The position numbers were made by a program, and so were the translations under genes. This document shows, piece by piece, positions 34,485-45,372 of a DNA stretch of 64,000 bases. Position 1 is the first letter of the stretch. Every line of letters begins with the position of its first letter. Source of the DNA: Geosiphon pyriformis (lineage: Eukaryota; Glomeromycota; Glomeromycetes; Archaeosporales; Geosiphonaceae); NCBI GenBank assembly GCA_016748015.1, contig JAAOMT010000762.1, positions 186,001-250,000 on the forward strand, read 5' to 3'. The notes below the pieces were generated by a model. It did not search any database, was not told where the DNA came from, and saw nothing but the letters and a program-made list of their open reading frames with translations.

Positions 34485-36423
34485 AGAAGATTCAACTTAT
34501 CCAAAACCGAACCAACTGAAGCTTCTAAAGCGACCAATTTTGTTTCCAAACCACCCACCTTGGCAGTAAGAACCTTAGAACCACTAGCACTGAGGTTGAC
34601 AACAGCATCATCAGTAACAGGGGGGGTAATACTAGAAGAACTCAAAGCATTGTCCACAATCATATCCGAATCCACCTCAGAACCCAAAGCTGCAGAAACA
34701 ACAAAAGGGGAGACCAGGGAAGAAGGAGCTAAGAAACCACACCAAAGAAATTCAACCTAACCAGGATGCCAGAAACACGGTTAGCCAAAAGCTCCAAAGA
34801 GTGTTCCAAAATTGCCAAACGATTACTCAAACAGGAAACAACAAGAGGATCAGAGATCACTGAAGGAGGAACCAAACCAGAATGCAAATCATAACCAGAA
34901 GAACCAGAAAGAAACACATAAGAGGGGGTGCCACCAGCAACTTGGGCCCATATCTTACCACCAAACAAAACTGGACAAGCAATAGGAGCTGATTTCTTTT
35001 TATATATACCAGCCAGACGAATCTGATTCTGATCAGAAACTACCCTTTTCCCACGAGCACCAGAACTTCCACCCACAGAACAATCAGCATGGATATGACC
35101 TAATTGTTTGCACTTGGCACAGCTAGTCAAAACAAGACTAGCCCAATGCAAACTAACACCCTTGAAAATCGGAATGGTACTAACAGCAGCCAACTTGACA
35201 GCCTTATCATCAAAACAAACAATTGCACACCTATCGCAAATGTAAGAGACAGGATTGCGACCAATGAAATATGTCTTTCCATCATAAAATTCCAACAAAT
35301 CAGAAAGATCATGGGCCATTGTTCCGACTGGCAAAATATACAACAAAGTCTGATGTCAATCCCTGGAAACCCATGATAGTTTATCTTCAGTTGTCAAAGC
35401 CACTTGCATAGAATCCTTACTCATGAAAACTGACCACTTGGAAGTAACCATGCCAGCTATTTCAGCTAACTTAAACTCCACTAAGGCCTTTTGTCATAGA
35501 CCAACTAACTGCAATCTGATTGAAACAATCTCACCAAACTTGGAAAAAACTGATTCTACAGCCAATTTGGGAAGATCGACCGGAATTTTCTTGACCATAA
35601 TTTCCCGATTTGAATGACTGTGTACTTTTCTTAGCTCATCATTAACTAAAATCTTCTCACTGACAGCCAAACTCTTAGCCTTATTTATACTAGCTTCCGA
35701 AGTAAAAGTAGATCTGATGATCCCAGGGAACTTTGAAGGAGTGAAGGCCCCCCCAAAACCATCAACATGATAAAAATTTTTTTTGATTGAGACCAACTTA
35801 TTACCATTAGTTTTGCCAGGAACAGCTAACAAATTCACATCTAGAGCAAACAATTTCACTGGCCCAAAATTATGACTCTTGAGAACACATGATTTAGAAG
35901 AGGGCAGCTGATTGGACTCATTGATTTTAGGAGGCGGCAACACAGAATCATTGTTGTCATTATTCATAGTAGCAAATAGAGGCGCTTTAAGAGGTTGTTT
36001 CAACACATATGTCTGAATGCAAGTTCTACATGGTGTAGTCTCATCCATTTTGTCGTCTTCACCTGAATCAATATAGCTTGTCTCCTCGGCAATTAAGTTC
36101 TCCAAATTCTTGACATCTGAAAAACCACTTACACTGCCAGAAATACTACCCACTCTGCTTCCCCAAGACACTGCCAGCTTGCCATTATCACTACCCAAAT
36201 CTTCCAAACATAGAGGACCAGTGGATGACTCAATTGAAACACCAGCTACAGACTTTTTAGGCTTTTTATAAAACGCACCACAGGCATAGACTGTATCAAC
36301 ACACTTGTTTTTAGCACTCTGGCGGGTCCCCAAACCAGCCAAACCCGAACCAAAACCACCAGCAGACGAGCCCACTGGTTCCATCACAACAAATAAAGGT
36401 AAGTTAGAAAAAATAGTTAACAA
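34445..36423 (-). pseudogene. LINE ORF1 (RRM and CCHC nucleic-acid-binding protein)
   Basis: Protein that would bind the LINE RNA. The likely start is the Met at 36381 (MEPVGSSAGGFG); an upstream Met is at 36423. The N-terminal 200 residues are Ser/Asp-rich and disordered. An RRM-like segment begins near 35600 (REIMVKKIPVDLPKLAVESV, then FSKFGEIVSIRLQL) and is cut by TGA at 35496. A second stop lies near 35360. A CCHC knuckle, CAKCKQLGHIHADC, is at about 35130-35090. A frameshift near 34735 moves to the frame reading ALGSEVDSDMIVDNALSSS, which contains a short coiled coil (LETKLVALEASVGSVLDKLN) and ends at 34445, overlapping the start of ORF2. Both stops are TGA, consistent with CGA decay. 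Confidence 0.8.
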
Positions 36424-36509
36424 GAACTGAGAGGAAAGGGAAAAGGAAAAGCGATTTCTTCAAAATTATCTTTTGCTTTCGTTGTGGTCAGAGGATTGAC
36501 AAGAGAAAA

Positions 36510-36782
36510 GATATTTAAATTTTTTCTTATTTTAAATAATAATAATAAAAAATTTTTTCTTATATTTTTATAATTATAATCAGAATAAAAAATAAAAAAG
36601 TTATAATTTTGTTATTTTTAAAACAACTAATAGTATTTTTATTAATAAAATATTTATAATTATAAAAACACTTTTTTTAAATAAAATAGTAAACCAATTT
36701 TTTGTTAATTTAAGAATATTTTTTTTATTTTTGGTTAAAAAGTTTTTTTTTAAAATTCTGTTAAAAAAGTTTATTTAAAATA
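36510..36782. other. AT-rich interval, no gene seen
   Basis: About 270 bp of A/T-rich sequence between the LINE 5' end and a decayed type B LTR. No reading frame is visible. Confidence 0.4.
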
Positions 36783-37300
36783 GTATTATGGTTAAAAATT
36801 ATTATTTTTATTAATTATCACATATATTAACTATTTATATTATATAGTTAATCATTCTATTTTTAAAAAATTATTAATAATTGATTAATAATCTAATTAT
36901 TGATCTGATTATTAATTAAATTATTAATCTAATTAATGACTCAATTATTAATTTAATTAATAACTTGATTTTTAATCTAATTGTTAATTATTTTAAATAA
37001 TTATATAAGTAATATACAAATAAAAATAATAAAATTTTTTTTAAAATATCTAATTTTTTTTTAATTTACTTATTCTTTTTTTCTAAATTTCTTTAAGTAT
37101 TTAAATGTTTGTAATAAAAAATTACTTGTTTGTATTATTATAAATTAGAATAACAAGCTAATAGATAATAAAAAAGAACAAAATTATAATGTAATAGAAT
37201 TAATCAAAAAAAATTTAATTTTAAGGAATTAATTAAATAAGTATAAATTTAATATATAAGATTAGTCTTATAAAATATTTTAGTTGCTAAGCTGTTCAAA
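36783..37300 (+). repeat. LTR type B, strongly decayed
   Basis: It begins TATTATGGTTAAAAATTATT, corresponding to TGTTATGATTAAAAC at 38679. It is collinear through the 12-bp repeat zone (36880-36995), TATATAAGTAA and the ACTTGTTTGTATTA block at 37130. The 3' end is not sharply defined. It lies tail-to-tail with the LTR at 37381-37834. Confidence 0.6.
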
Positions 37301-37380
37301 AAATAACCAAGAAATCTGAATTAAAAAAATAATTTATACTGTTAACAAATAATAATACACTGATATAATTCTATGATTTA

Positions 37381-37834
37381 TGTTAACACTCTTAAAATTT
37401 AATATTAGATATTAGATATACTCTTCAATTATAATTTATTTAATAATCTTTAAATATTACAATTATACAGATTAGAAAAGGATAGGTAAATGCTACCAAG
37501 TAATTTTTTATTCCAAAATGTTTAGATACTTAAAAATAAGGAATAGTAAAAGAAAAACAAATGATAAAAAAAAATTAAGTTAATAAATATTGTTTTATTT
37601 TTTTGATTTCTTATATATTTTCTTTTATCTGAAAAACTTATTGTTTATATAGTTATTGAAAGTAGTTAACAACCAGATTATTGATTTAATCAATAATTAA
37701 ATCATTAATAAGGTTAATAATCAAGTTAATAGTTAGATTATTAATTACTATCTAAAAATAAAATGGTCAATTAAATAATACTAGTGACTAATACATATGA
37801 TAACTAATAAAAATTATGAATTTTAACTATAATA
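37381..37834 (-). repeat. LTR type B (3' LTR)
   Basis: The minus-strand reading starts TATTATAGTTAAAATTC and ends AAGAGTGTTAACA, 454 bp. It matches 2694-3152 throughout. Just upstream in the element (37835-37860) the reading GTCAAAGCTCAATTTCTTAAAAAAAAATAA resembles the coding end and polypurine tract before the LTRs at 5574 and 52875. It is therefore a 3' LTR. Confidence 0.75.
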
Positions 37835-38678
37835 TTATTTTTTTTTAAGAAATTGAGCTTTGACAAAATCAAACTATTTATGGGATATTCTAACTGAAAA
37901 ATTTTGTTTAACTCAAAATTAAATAGTTTGTTAAGTTTTTTGTGAATAAAATATATAGTATCTAAAGTGAAATAAGTTTTATGTTCAAAAGACCAAATTT
38001 TTGTATAAAAGTTTTGGTTTTTCTTGCAATAATCAAAACTTTTGAAACATTTAATTATATAATGTCCAAAATTTTTATCTGTATTTCTGAAGTTATTTTT
38101 TTCAAAAGTTTTATGTTTTCTATAACTTCACCAAATTAACTATAGAATTCTAGTTGTTTTTTATATAACAAGTTTTTGTTTATAGGCAGAATTTCTTGAA
38201 TTATTTTTCCAATTGTAATAAAAAATATAAGTATTGCTACTGTTATGCTTTTCAGCAGATATTTGTCTATTTTGCTACCAATTTTTTCTTTTCTGATAGT
38301 GATTTTTTTTAGTTTAATAACAGTATATGTTCTATTATTATTAGTTATAATGATTTGTTTTTCAATAATCAAAATAATTTTTGAATAATTTTTGGTTTAA
38401 TATTTATGAAGAATATAGAAAGCATTTTGAATATTTTAATTCAGAAAATAATTGTTTATATTAATTGAAAATATCTTTGTTTTGAAAATAATATATTTAT
38501 TTATATCTGATTTTTGTTGATTATTGGACTAATATTATTACAACAGATAATTAATCAGGTTATTTGTAATATTTTTTAAGTTTCTTTGTAATATTGAGAT
38601 AGTAGTCTAAAATGATTAAAGTAATTTGGTCTGAAAATTGTTGAAATTTTAGTTCTGTAAATTTGTTAATATATTGTT
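37835..38678 (-). pseudogene. 3' end of gypsy pol with conserved C-terminal tail
   Basis: At 38665-38560 the minus-strand reading FTELKFQQFSDQITLI then ILDYYLNI matches the post-integrase tail at 5445 and 52730. Unlike those copies, about 600 bp separate it from the polypurine tract. An open stretch of 78 codons lies at 38372-38136 (MIIEKQIIITNNN), with a hydrophobic run (SITVAILIFFITI). The extra segment is of unknown nature. The left-reading element is cut off at 38678 by the plus-strand LTR that starts element B. Confidence 0.5.
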
Positions 38679-39220
38679 ATGATTAAAACATATACTTTTT
38701 ATTAGTTATTATATATATTAGCCACAAATGTTATATAATTAGTCATCCTATTTTTAAATAGTAATCATTGACCTGATCAATAACTTGACCATTGACCTAA
38801 TTATTGACTTAATCATTAACTTAATCAATGACTTGATTATTGACCTGATTATTGACCTGATTATTAACCTGACTATTGATCTGGTTATTAACCATTTTTA
38901 ATAGCTATATAAGTGATGAATCTCTTAGCTGTAAAAAAATATGATCAAAATAATAAAATAAAATTCACTATTAATTACTTACTTTTATATTGCTTATTCT
39001 TTTTTCTCTATTTTCAAGTATCTGAACATCTTGGAATAAAAGATTACTTGTTGGCATTCACATATCTTATCTTTTTTCTTTTTTAATTTGTATTGTTAGA
39101 ATTAGTCTGAGAAGTGCTTGCTTGTTCTTGTAATTTATTGAATAAAAAAATGATTAAAAAGCACAATAATATCTATTATTGATTCTAAGAATCACTAAGC
39201 TAAAACATAAAATAATAATA
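38679..39220 (+). repeat. LTR type B (5' LTR of element B)
   Basis: It begins TGTTATGATTAAAACATATAC, carries an 11 x 12 bp array, a CTATATAAG box (38905-38913) and the GATTACTTGTTGG block (39045). It ends near 39200-39225; the exact end is unclear. It is followed by gag of family B. Confidence 0.7.
38763..38894 (+). repeat. 11 x 12-bp tandem array upstream of the LTR TATA box
   Basis: Eleven consecutive 12-mers of consensus RATYATTRACYT (for example GATTATTGACCT twice in a row). They end 11 bp before CTATATAAG. The other type B LTRs carry shorter or degraded versions at the same place. Confidence 0.85.
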
Positions 39221-39539
39221 ACAGTGTTATTTTATTGACAATTATAGACTATTTCTCTACCTTCAGATTTCCAGAAAAGATTTGCAACTGTGATTTTTAT
39301 AAGACTAATTACATATATTGAATTCTTACTTATTCAATTCACTCTCTTATTGCAATTCTCTTTTTAATTATTTCCATTACTCTACAATCCTGTTTTTTCT
39401 TGCTATCTATTAGCTTGTTACTTCAATCTGTAACATAAAAGTAGTATTTTCTGTGAGATTGTCAAAATCCACTTTGTTTTTTATTGTATAAGTAATTATT
39501 TATATCTGCTACAACAATCAAAAGAACACTTTAAAGCAC

Positions 39540-41441
39540 ACAACAAAAATGACTTAGACTTTATTAAACTTAATCTTTTGCTCTCTTGCTTGATTTGCTT
39601 CTCCATTGAAAAACAATCCAATAAACAATTTCAAGACTTTTGGAACTGGTTTTTGAACAAGCATTTAGCTAAAACCTATACAGTTTATACAACTTATTAC
39701 TTTGACCAAGCTTATTTTAAAGACAACTTTGAAAAAAAATAACAGCATCAATTAGCTTTTATATTTTACAATCTTTAAACAACAGCCTCCTGATTTCGAA
39801 TATCTGAATCACCAAATTCACATCTGAATTGCTGTCCACTAGTTAGCTAAAACTCCCTTTAAAACAGAAGAAAAAAGTTATCAAACTGCTCTTGTTTTTG
39901 ATCTCTTTTCAAGCAAATCAGAATATTTCACACAAACAGTTACTTCTGAACCAATGGCTAATAACTCTATGCAAACAAAAATTTTGGCTGCTCTTTAGGG
40001 TATACAAACTGCTTTAGAGTAAAGAAACAACATCCTATTATCATTATTCAAAAGTAATGTACAAGATCCAATTAAATAGTTAAATAATTTTGAAAGAGCT
40101 ACCACAACCAACCAATATGATAATAAATACAAGTTCCAAATTGTTGGTGGCTACCTTCAAAACTCTTCTGTTATTTAATTTTTACAAGAAACCAATACCA
40201 ATGCTCAGCAAAAAATCATTAGATAGACACCAGCAAATGCTGAAAAAAACAACATCTCTTTTACTACCCAGTTTGAAACAAAATTTAGAACTTCTATCCT
40301 AATATCTAAATGGTGCATGGAATTAGAAAAAAAAACCAAAATCCTAGTAAAGTTGTAACTGAGTATGCTAAAGCAATCAAAAAGTTAATCAAGTAAGTAA
40401 ACTTTAAAAAAAACTAAACAGAAGAGCAAAAAATTTACTTCTTTACAAAAAAATTGCAAACTGATTTCTTATATGCTCTTTGGCCTCTCCTGGCCCTAAA
40501 AAACAATTTCACAATAAATATAACCATTGAACTAACCCAATGAATTTAAAACAATCAAAAGATGCACTTGGGATTCATACTTTCAGTTTTTGCTTCTGCT
40601 TCTGTTATGGCTCCTGTTCCTCAAATGGCTGCCATTTCTTTCACTGTTCAGACTCCAGATCTCAATGAACAATTAATAGATAAACTCACAGCCAATCTTG
40701 TCCAGCTATTAAAGCTTTTAGTCTAAGCAGTCAAAAAAAATTAACAATCCCAAAAATCCAGATTTGAATTCCGTTTTAATCAGCTCCAGCAACCCCCTTA
40801 TTAAAGACAACAAAATTGTGACCCACTTGTGTGTTATTACTGTAAATTAACTGGATATTTTTTCAAAGATTACAACAATCTTCTTTTGTTTTCTCCAGCT
40901 CCTAGAAATAATGATAACTAAAACAATAGAATCAATAACAACAATGTTTCTAATCAAAAACCCAATCATGTCAACATCAATTTTTTTGGAAAGAATTTTC
41001 TAGTTGAAGCTACTGTTTATCAGTCTTTAAACTAGTAGACACACTTCCAAAGAGTAAGAGTGCAAGCCAATCAGAAGAAAACCTTTTTTATGCTTTTAAC
41101 TTAACTAATAATAATTATAACATAGATAACCTAGCAATTAACACTTCTGAATCAACAAAAAAAAAGAAAAAAGCCAAGGTTGATTTTGTTCTAAACCCAA
41201 ACAAAGCATCCACATCAACTGCTAATAACAATAAGCCACCAAAGGCTAAAATTTTTAAAAATCTTCCAAAGCTAAATTTCCAAAAATTGTACAAAAATCA
41301 GGCTCTTATTCCATTATTAAAGATCTTATGAAAATCCCAGCTTACATTACCTTTGGCCAGTTAATAATCCATTTACAATTCAGAAAAAACCTTCACAAAT
41401 TCTTGATCTCAAAAAAAAAGACACCAAAAACCAACAAATAC
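39540..41441 (+). pseudogene. gag of gypsy element B
   Basis: The reading from about 39540 (MT, stop, TLLNLIFCSLA) leads through FDLFSSKSEYFTQTVTSEP to the core at 39990-40480: IQTALE, NNILLSLFKSNVQDPIK, NNFERATTTNQYDN, YKFQIVGGYLQNS and MELEKK. Knuckle region at 40834-40875: CYYCKLTGYFFKDY, with Tyr in place of His and of the last Cys. At 41230-41440 it reads IIKDLMKIPAYITFGQLI, the gag-protease link, and is then interrupted by a solo LTR. Trp codons have become TAA/TAG (for example after DPIK at 40078) and Gln codons TAA/TAG. Confidence 0.75.
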
Positions 41442-42441
41442 TATTATCCGAGTAGAAAAACCAATCCAAAGTTATGAAGAAAACATAACCAAAAATGTGA
41501 TAACATAAAATAACACAGAATAACACGAAAAAACACAAAATAACACATAATAATTCAGAATAACATAATACAAAACTTAATAACATATTATAGCACAAAA
41601 TAACTAGTTAAAATATAAAATAATTAATAATAACATAAAAGAATAAAACAATAACAAAAATAGCAAAGCAATAGCTAGCAAAAACAAAACAATTAAAAAG
41701 CAATCTTGTAAAACCAAAAAAAATGTATAAAAATGAGTAGTTGTAGAAGTTAAAAAAAACAGCCAGACAAGAATCAATTTTTTTTATAATTATTACATCT
41801 TACAAAAAATAAAGAATTTATTTAAAACCTGAAATCATTGATATATGGTTATTAATTATTCTGTGTTCCCCTTAAACTAATTACTGTTTTATATTTTTAT
41901 TCTGGAATAAATGCTCTTAGCATAAATGTCTTAAATTATTAATGACTTGGACTAATTGCTCTTAATCATAATAATTGACAATACTAATTTTCTTTAAATT
42001 TTATCTTTTTTTTTATTTTTATTTTTATTTTTTTTATTTTTTTTATTTTTTTGTAGAGTGGTAACATAGAAAAATTAACTGTTTAGGAATAGACTTTGTA
42101 ATAGCCTAATAAAAAAGAAAAGCTTCTCCTAGGTTTGAATATTCATATTATCTTATTAGCTTATTAAAAAGATAAAAAGACATCACCAGATTCTAGTAAC
42201 TGTGCTCGACTAACTTAGAAAAAAAAGCTCACATTAACAAGTTGTTATATCATAAAAACTATAACTTTGTGCCTTATAACCAAAAAATCCTATAGATAAA
42301 TTTACTTTCAGAAAAAATCTTTAAAGACTAATAAACCAGACACAACAAACAAATCTATAAAAAAATTTTCAAAGCTCTTTTTAACCCAAAAGTTAGAGCA
42401 CCAAATATTACCACCATACTCTGCCAAATTTACCTATAACA
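41442..42441 (+). repeat. solo LTR type C inserted in element B
   Basis: A 1000-bp LTR in forward orientation, from TATTATCCGAGTAGAAAAACC to TTTACCTATAACA. It matches the minus-strand LTRs 19073-20073 and 61183-62812, including the GATAACATAAAATAACACAG-rich zone (41490-41640), TATAAAAA at 41726, the CTCTTAGCATAAATG block and a T-rich ATTTTT tract (42005-42050). It splits element B between gag and protease. Flanking bases AATAC (41437-41441) and AATGC (42441-42445) look like a target-site duplication with one change. Confidence 0.8.
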
Positions 42442-42860
42442 ATGCCTTTACCAAGCTGAATTTGCTAACAATAGTAATGTTACTCTTCTAATTTGCAAAG
42501 TCTAAGTGGCTGGTTATTTTATTAATCTGATCTTAGACAGTAGATCTTCTGTAAACATTATTACCAAACATTTTCTGAAAGCCATTAGTAGAAAAATTGA
42601 TGAATTCTCAATCAGACCTATGACCAATGTATATGGTAATAAAAAAAAAAACTTGGTATTGCCAAAGCTGTTTCTGTTTGCATTAATAGCATTAGCATTG
42701 AAACTAACATAGAAATATCTAAAGCAAAAAAGTACATCATTATTGTTAATAATAAGTGGCTCAAGAAAGCCAAAGCACTACTTGACTATGAACTTTGTGA
42801 GTTAATTATCAAATTTGGTGAAAAGCCTATTGTGGTTAAGTATTATTATTAGACAACTTT
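42442..42860 (+). pseudogene. aspartic protease of element B
   Basis: The reading resumes after the solo LTR: QAEFANNSNVTLLICK, a stop, VAGYFINLILDSRSSVNIIT (open from 42506), FLKAISRKIDEFSIRP. The active site DSG is changed to DSR (GGx to AGx). Downstream is the YIIIVNNKWLKKAKALLDYE-like block near 42735-42790, including an intact Trp. It is followed by a Lys-rich linker. No dUTPase or Cys-rich domain is present between this protease and the RT, so element B has the ordinary gypsy order. Confidence 0.75.
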
Positions 42861-43359
42861 TTCAATACCCAAGTAGAATTAAGAAAATAAGCAATTAAAT
42901 AAATCAGATAATGAAAAAAGTAATAAAAAAAATCAAAAAAAAACAAAAAAAAACTGCTAAACTCATTTATACTATCTTTATTAGCAATGGCAAACCATTA
43001 GACAATATTAAAGTTGACAAAAAAAAATTATTATAAATAACAAGCTAATTTGTTGGCCTTACTATAATATTTTCAGAAAAACCTTCAATAGAAAACCTAG
43101 CAAGAAAGCAAAATACAGTTACTAATAGCATGGTCTTTGTGCTTTGTACTGGTGTAATAAACTCTTGTATTTTCTTAATAATAAATACAAATTCTGTTTA
43201 ATTTACTACAAAGATTGGAAACTCATTAGTCTAATACCAAGAAAAAAATTAAGAAAAGTATAAAAGTTCTTTAAAAATGAACTATCTGAGATTTAATTAC
43301 TTGTAATAGAACAAAGAAAACTCTCTTTTAAAGAAAGAAAAATAGATATTGAAAATCTG
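42861..43359 (+). other. linker of element B between protease and RT
   Basis: Stop-rich, Lys/Asn-rich reading without recognisable enzyme motif. It contains a SCIFLIINTNS-like block near 43165-43195 and the IPRKKLRKV stretch near 43240. It is part of the pol reading of element B. Confidence 0.4.
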
Positions 43360-44354
43360 TTGACTAAAAATAACCCAGTTATTTCAAAAAAAGATAATAA
43401 TTTTAAACAAACCCATATAATACAATACACTATTACCACCAGAGAAACTCATTTTATTTATTTGAAATCTTATCAATCCAATCAACACAATGATAAGTTC
43501 ATTAAGAAAAAGATGACCCAAATGAAAAATTTTGGATTTATACAAAAAACCAAGAGTGAATGGGCTTTTCCAGTTGTAGTGATATTCAAAAAAAGTGAAA
43601 TCCTATGCTTTTGTATTAACTATTACCAATTAAATACTATTACTATAAGAGACATATACTTATTTTTCAAGATTGATACAATGCTAAACAAATTCAATAG
43701 TACTGCTTTTTTCTTAATCATTGACTTAACTGCTGAATCTTGGCAAGTAAAAATGAATTCAAAAAGCAAAAAAAAAACTGTTTTTATTACCAAATATGAC
43801 ATCTATAAATTCACAGTCATGCCTTTTGGTCTTACTAATGTCCCTCCTATCTTTCAATGTTTAATGAACAAAGTGTTTGAATCAATAAAAGAAAACTTTG
43901 TTTTAGTCTATTTGGATAACATAATAGTATACTCAAAAACTTAAAATAAATATCTAGAACGTTTATAAAAGATTTTTGATCTTCTTAAAATTGCTGGCCT
44001 TAAGATCAACCCAATCAAATCTTTTTTTGGACATCAATTTACCCAGTTCCTTGGTTATTTTATTACAAAAGATGGAATTTTCTCTAATCCAACTAAAATT
44101 GAAAAAGTCTAGAACATTAGACAACCAATAAATATTACTGAACTATGCTTTTTTCTTGGTTTGGCTTCTTATTATAGCAAATTTATCAAGGATTTCTTCA
44201 AAATTGCTTTTCTTTTTAATCAACTACTTAGAAAAAATGTTAATTATTATTGGGATACTCATTAACAAAAAACTTTTGAAACTCTGAAGAAAAAACTTGT
44301 TACTAAACCAATTTTTAAACAACCTAACCTAAACCAATCTTTTATTTTGCACAC
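43360..44354 (+). pseudogene. reverse transcriptase of element B (truncated)
   Basis: A 194-codon open stretch (43360-43941) with RT blocks: IIQYTITTRETHFIYLKSYQ, KKMTQMKNFGFIQKTKSEWA, INYYQLNTITIRDIYLFF, LIIDLTAESWQVKMN, VMPFGLTNVPPIFQCLMNKV. The catalytic box is YLDN at 43909-43920 (family YLDD). After one TAA the thumb continues (IFDLLKIAGLKINPIKSFFG, FLGLASYYSKFIKDFFKIAF) to the RNase H start (FILHTVTS). It is cut at 44354 exactly where a type A LTR begins. Confidence 0.85.
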
Positions 44355-45327
44355 TGTTACCAGTAGAATTTTAGCTATTAATTAGCATGAAATTACCTTT
44401 ATAATTCCTATTATTAATTAGCATATATCATTATTATTTCGATTATCACTTATTATTTAATCAAATTATCAAATATCATTACTCAATCAATAATTCGATT
44501 TGTACTCTAGAAATTAAGATGATCAAATTACACAATACCCTGAACCATTTAACATAGTCAAAATTCGCCAAAATTAATGAAAATTTGCCGAAATAATCAA
44601 TAGTTTAGTGAAATAACTTGTAAATTCACTAAAATATATCTTTAGTTCAACCAAATTGTAGCAAAGAGAAAAGTGCAAGTTCAAAAACTAGTACTACAAC
44701 AAGTTGTATAAAAGAAGAGCTTTTTTCTTCAAAAAAATGTATTTTTTCATAGTATTTTATCATAGTAACTTACTTCAAATATCTTAATTGGAACAAATTA
44801 CCTTTTACAAAATCAAATAAAAATTAAAATATTTGAAACCCAAATTCTTAAAATTATTACACTTGAAATTCTCTCAACACAACTAACATTTTGAAATTGA
44901 TTAGCTACCAATTTCAGTAATCTGTTAGTAACTCCAGGTCTGGATAGAAAACGTTTCCTTTGACAGAATTCTATTTCTTTTACATTTCTTTTATTTTTTT
45001 TTTATTTTCTTATTACAATCATTAGGGTAGCCTACAAACAAAATTTCTGTAGAAGAGTTGACTTTCACAGCAAAGTAACTACACATTTTAGTGAGTTTTC
45101 AGATGAGCAATTCCTGAGAAAGAGTTGACATTTACTACAACGTAACTACACAAAGTAACTGGCATGGAATTGGCCATTCCACTTATAAGCCCAGCAGTTT
45201 AAATTATAGAAGATAATTTGAAGATAAATTCAGTTATTGGAGGTCCAACTACTTCCTGGAAACGTAAATTCACAGCAAATCAACATTAACAACATTCAAG
45301 AAAAGAGACCAAAAACCTCTGGTAACA
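44355..45327 (+). repeat. LTR type A (5' LTR of the chimeric element)
   Basis: A 973-bp LTR with perfect 9-bp terminal inverted repeats, TGTTACCAG and CTGGTAACA. A TATAAAAG box is at 44707-44714. It is the least decayed type A LTR of the window and is followed directly by a primer site and gag. Confidence 0.9.
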
Positions 45328-45347
45328 TTTGGTGCTCTCCCACAGAA
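45328..45347 (+). other. primer-binding site
   Basis: TTTGGTGCTCTCCCACAGAA directly after the LTR end; 19 of 20 bases agree with the site at 1711-1730 in reverse. The tRNA is not identified. Confidence 0.55.
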
Positions 45348-45372
45348 ATAACACAGCAATAACAACTTCAAA

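Larger units (their letters stand above)
29618..36500 (-). mobile_element. non-LTR retrotransposon (LINE) with ORF1 and APE-RT-RNaseH ORF2
   Basis: A nearly full-length LINE in the minus orientation. It ends in a poly-A tail, visible as 20 T at 29618-29637 on the plus strand. ORF1 has an RRM-like part and a CCHC knuckle. ORF2 has an APE-type endonuclease, RT, RNase H and a C-terminal C-x2-C-x7-H-x3-C motif. The RNase H and C-terminal knuckle recall Tad/I-type clades. It is less AT-rich than the gypsy elements, so probably younger, but has several frameshifts and stops. The 5' end is near 36500, just upstream of ORF1; no clear target-site duplication could be settled. Confidence 0.9.

Noticed and set aside
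29704-34760. Several plus-strand ORFs of 60-210 codons
   Set aside because: They lie antisense to the LINE ORFs, which carry clear endonuclease, RT and RNase H motifs on the minus strand.
38136-38372. Envelope-like protein
   Set aside because: One hydrophobic stretch in a decayed frame is not enough; no signal peptide, Cys pattern or fusion segment is visible.
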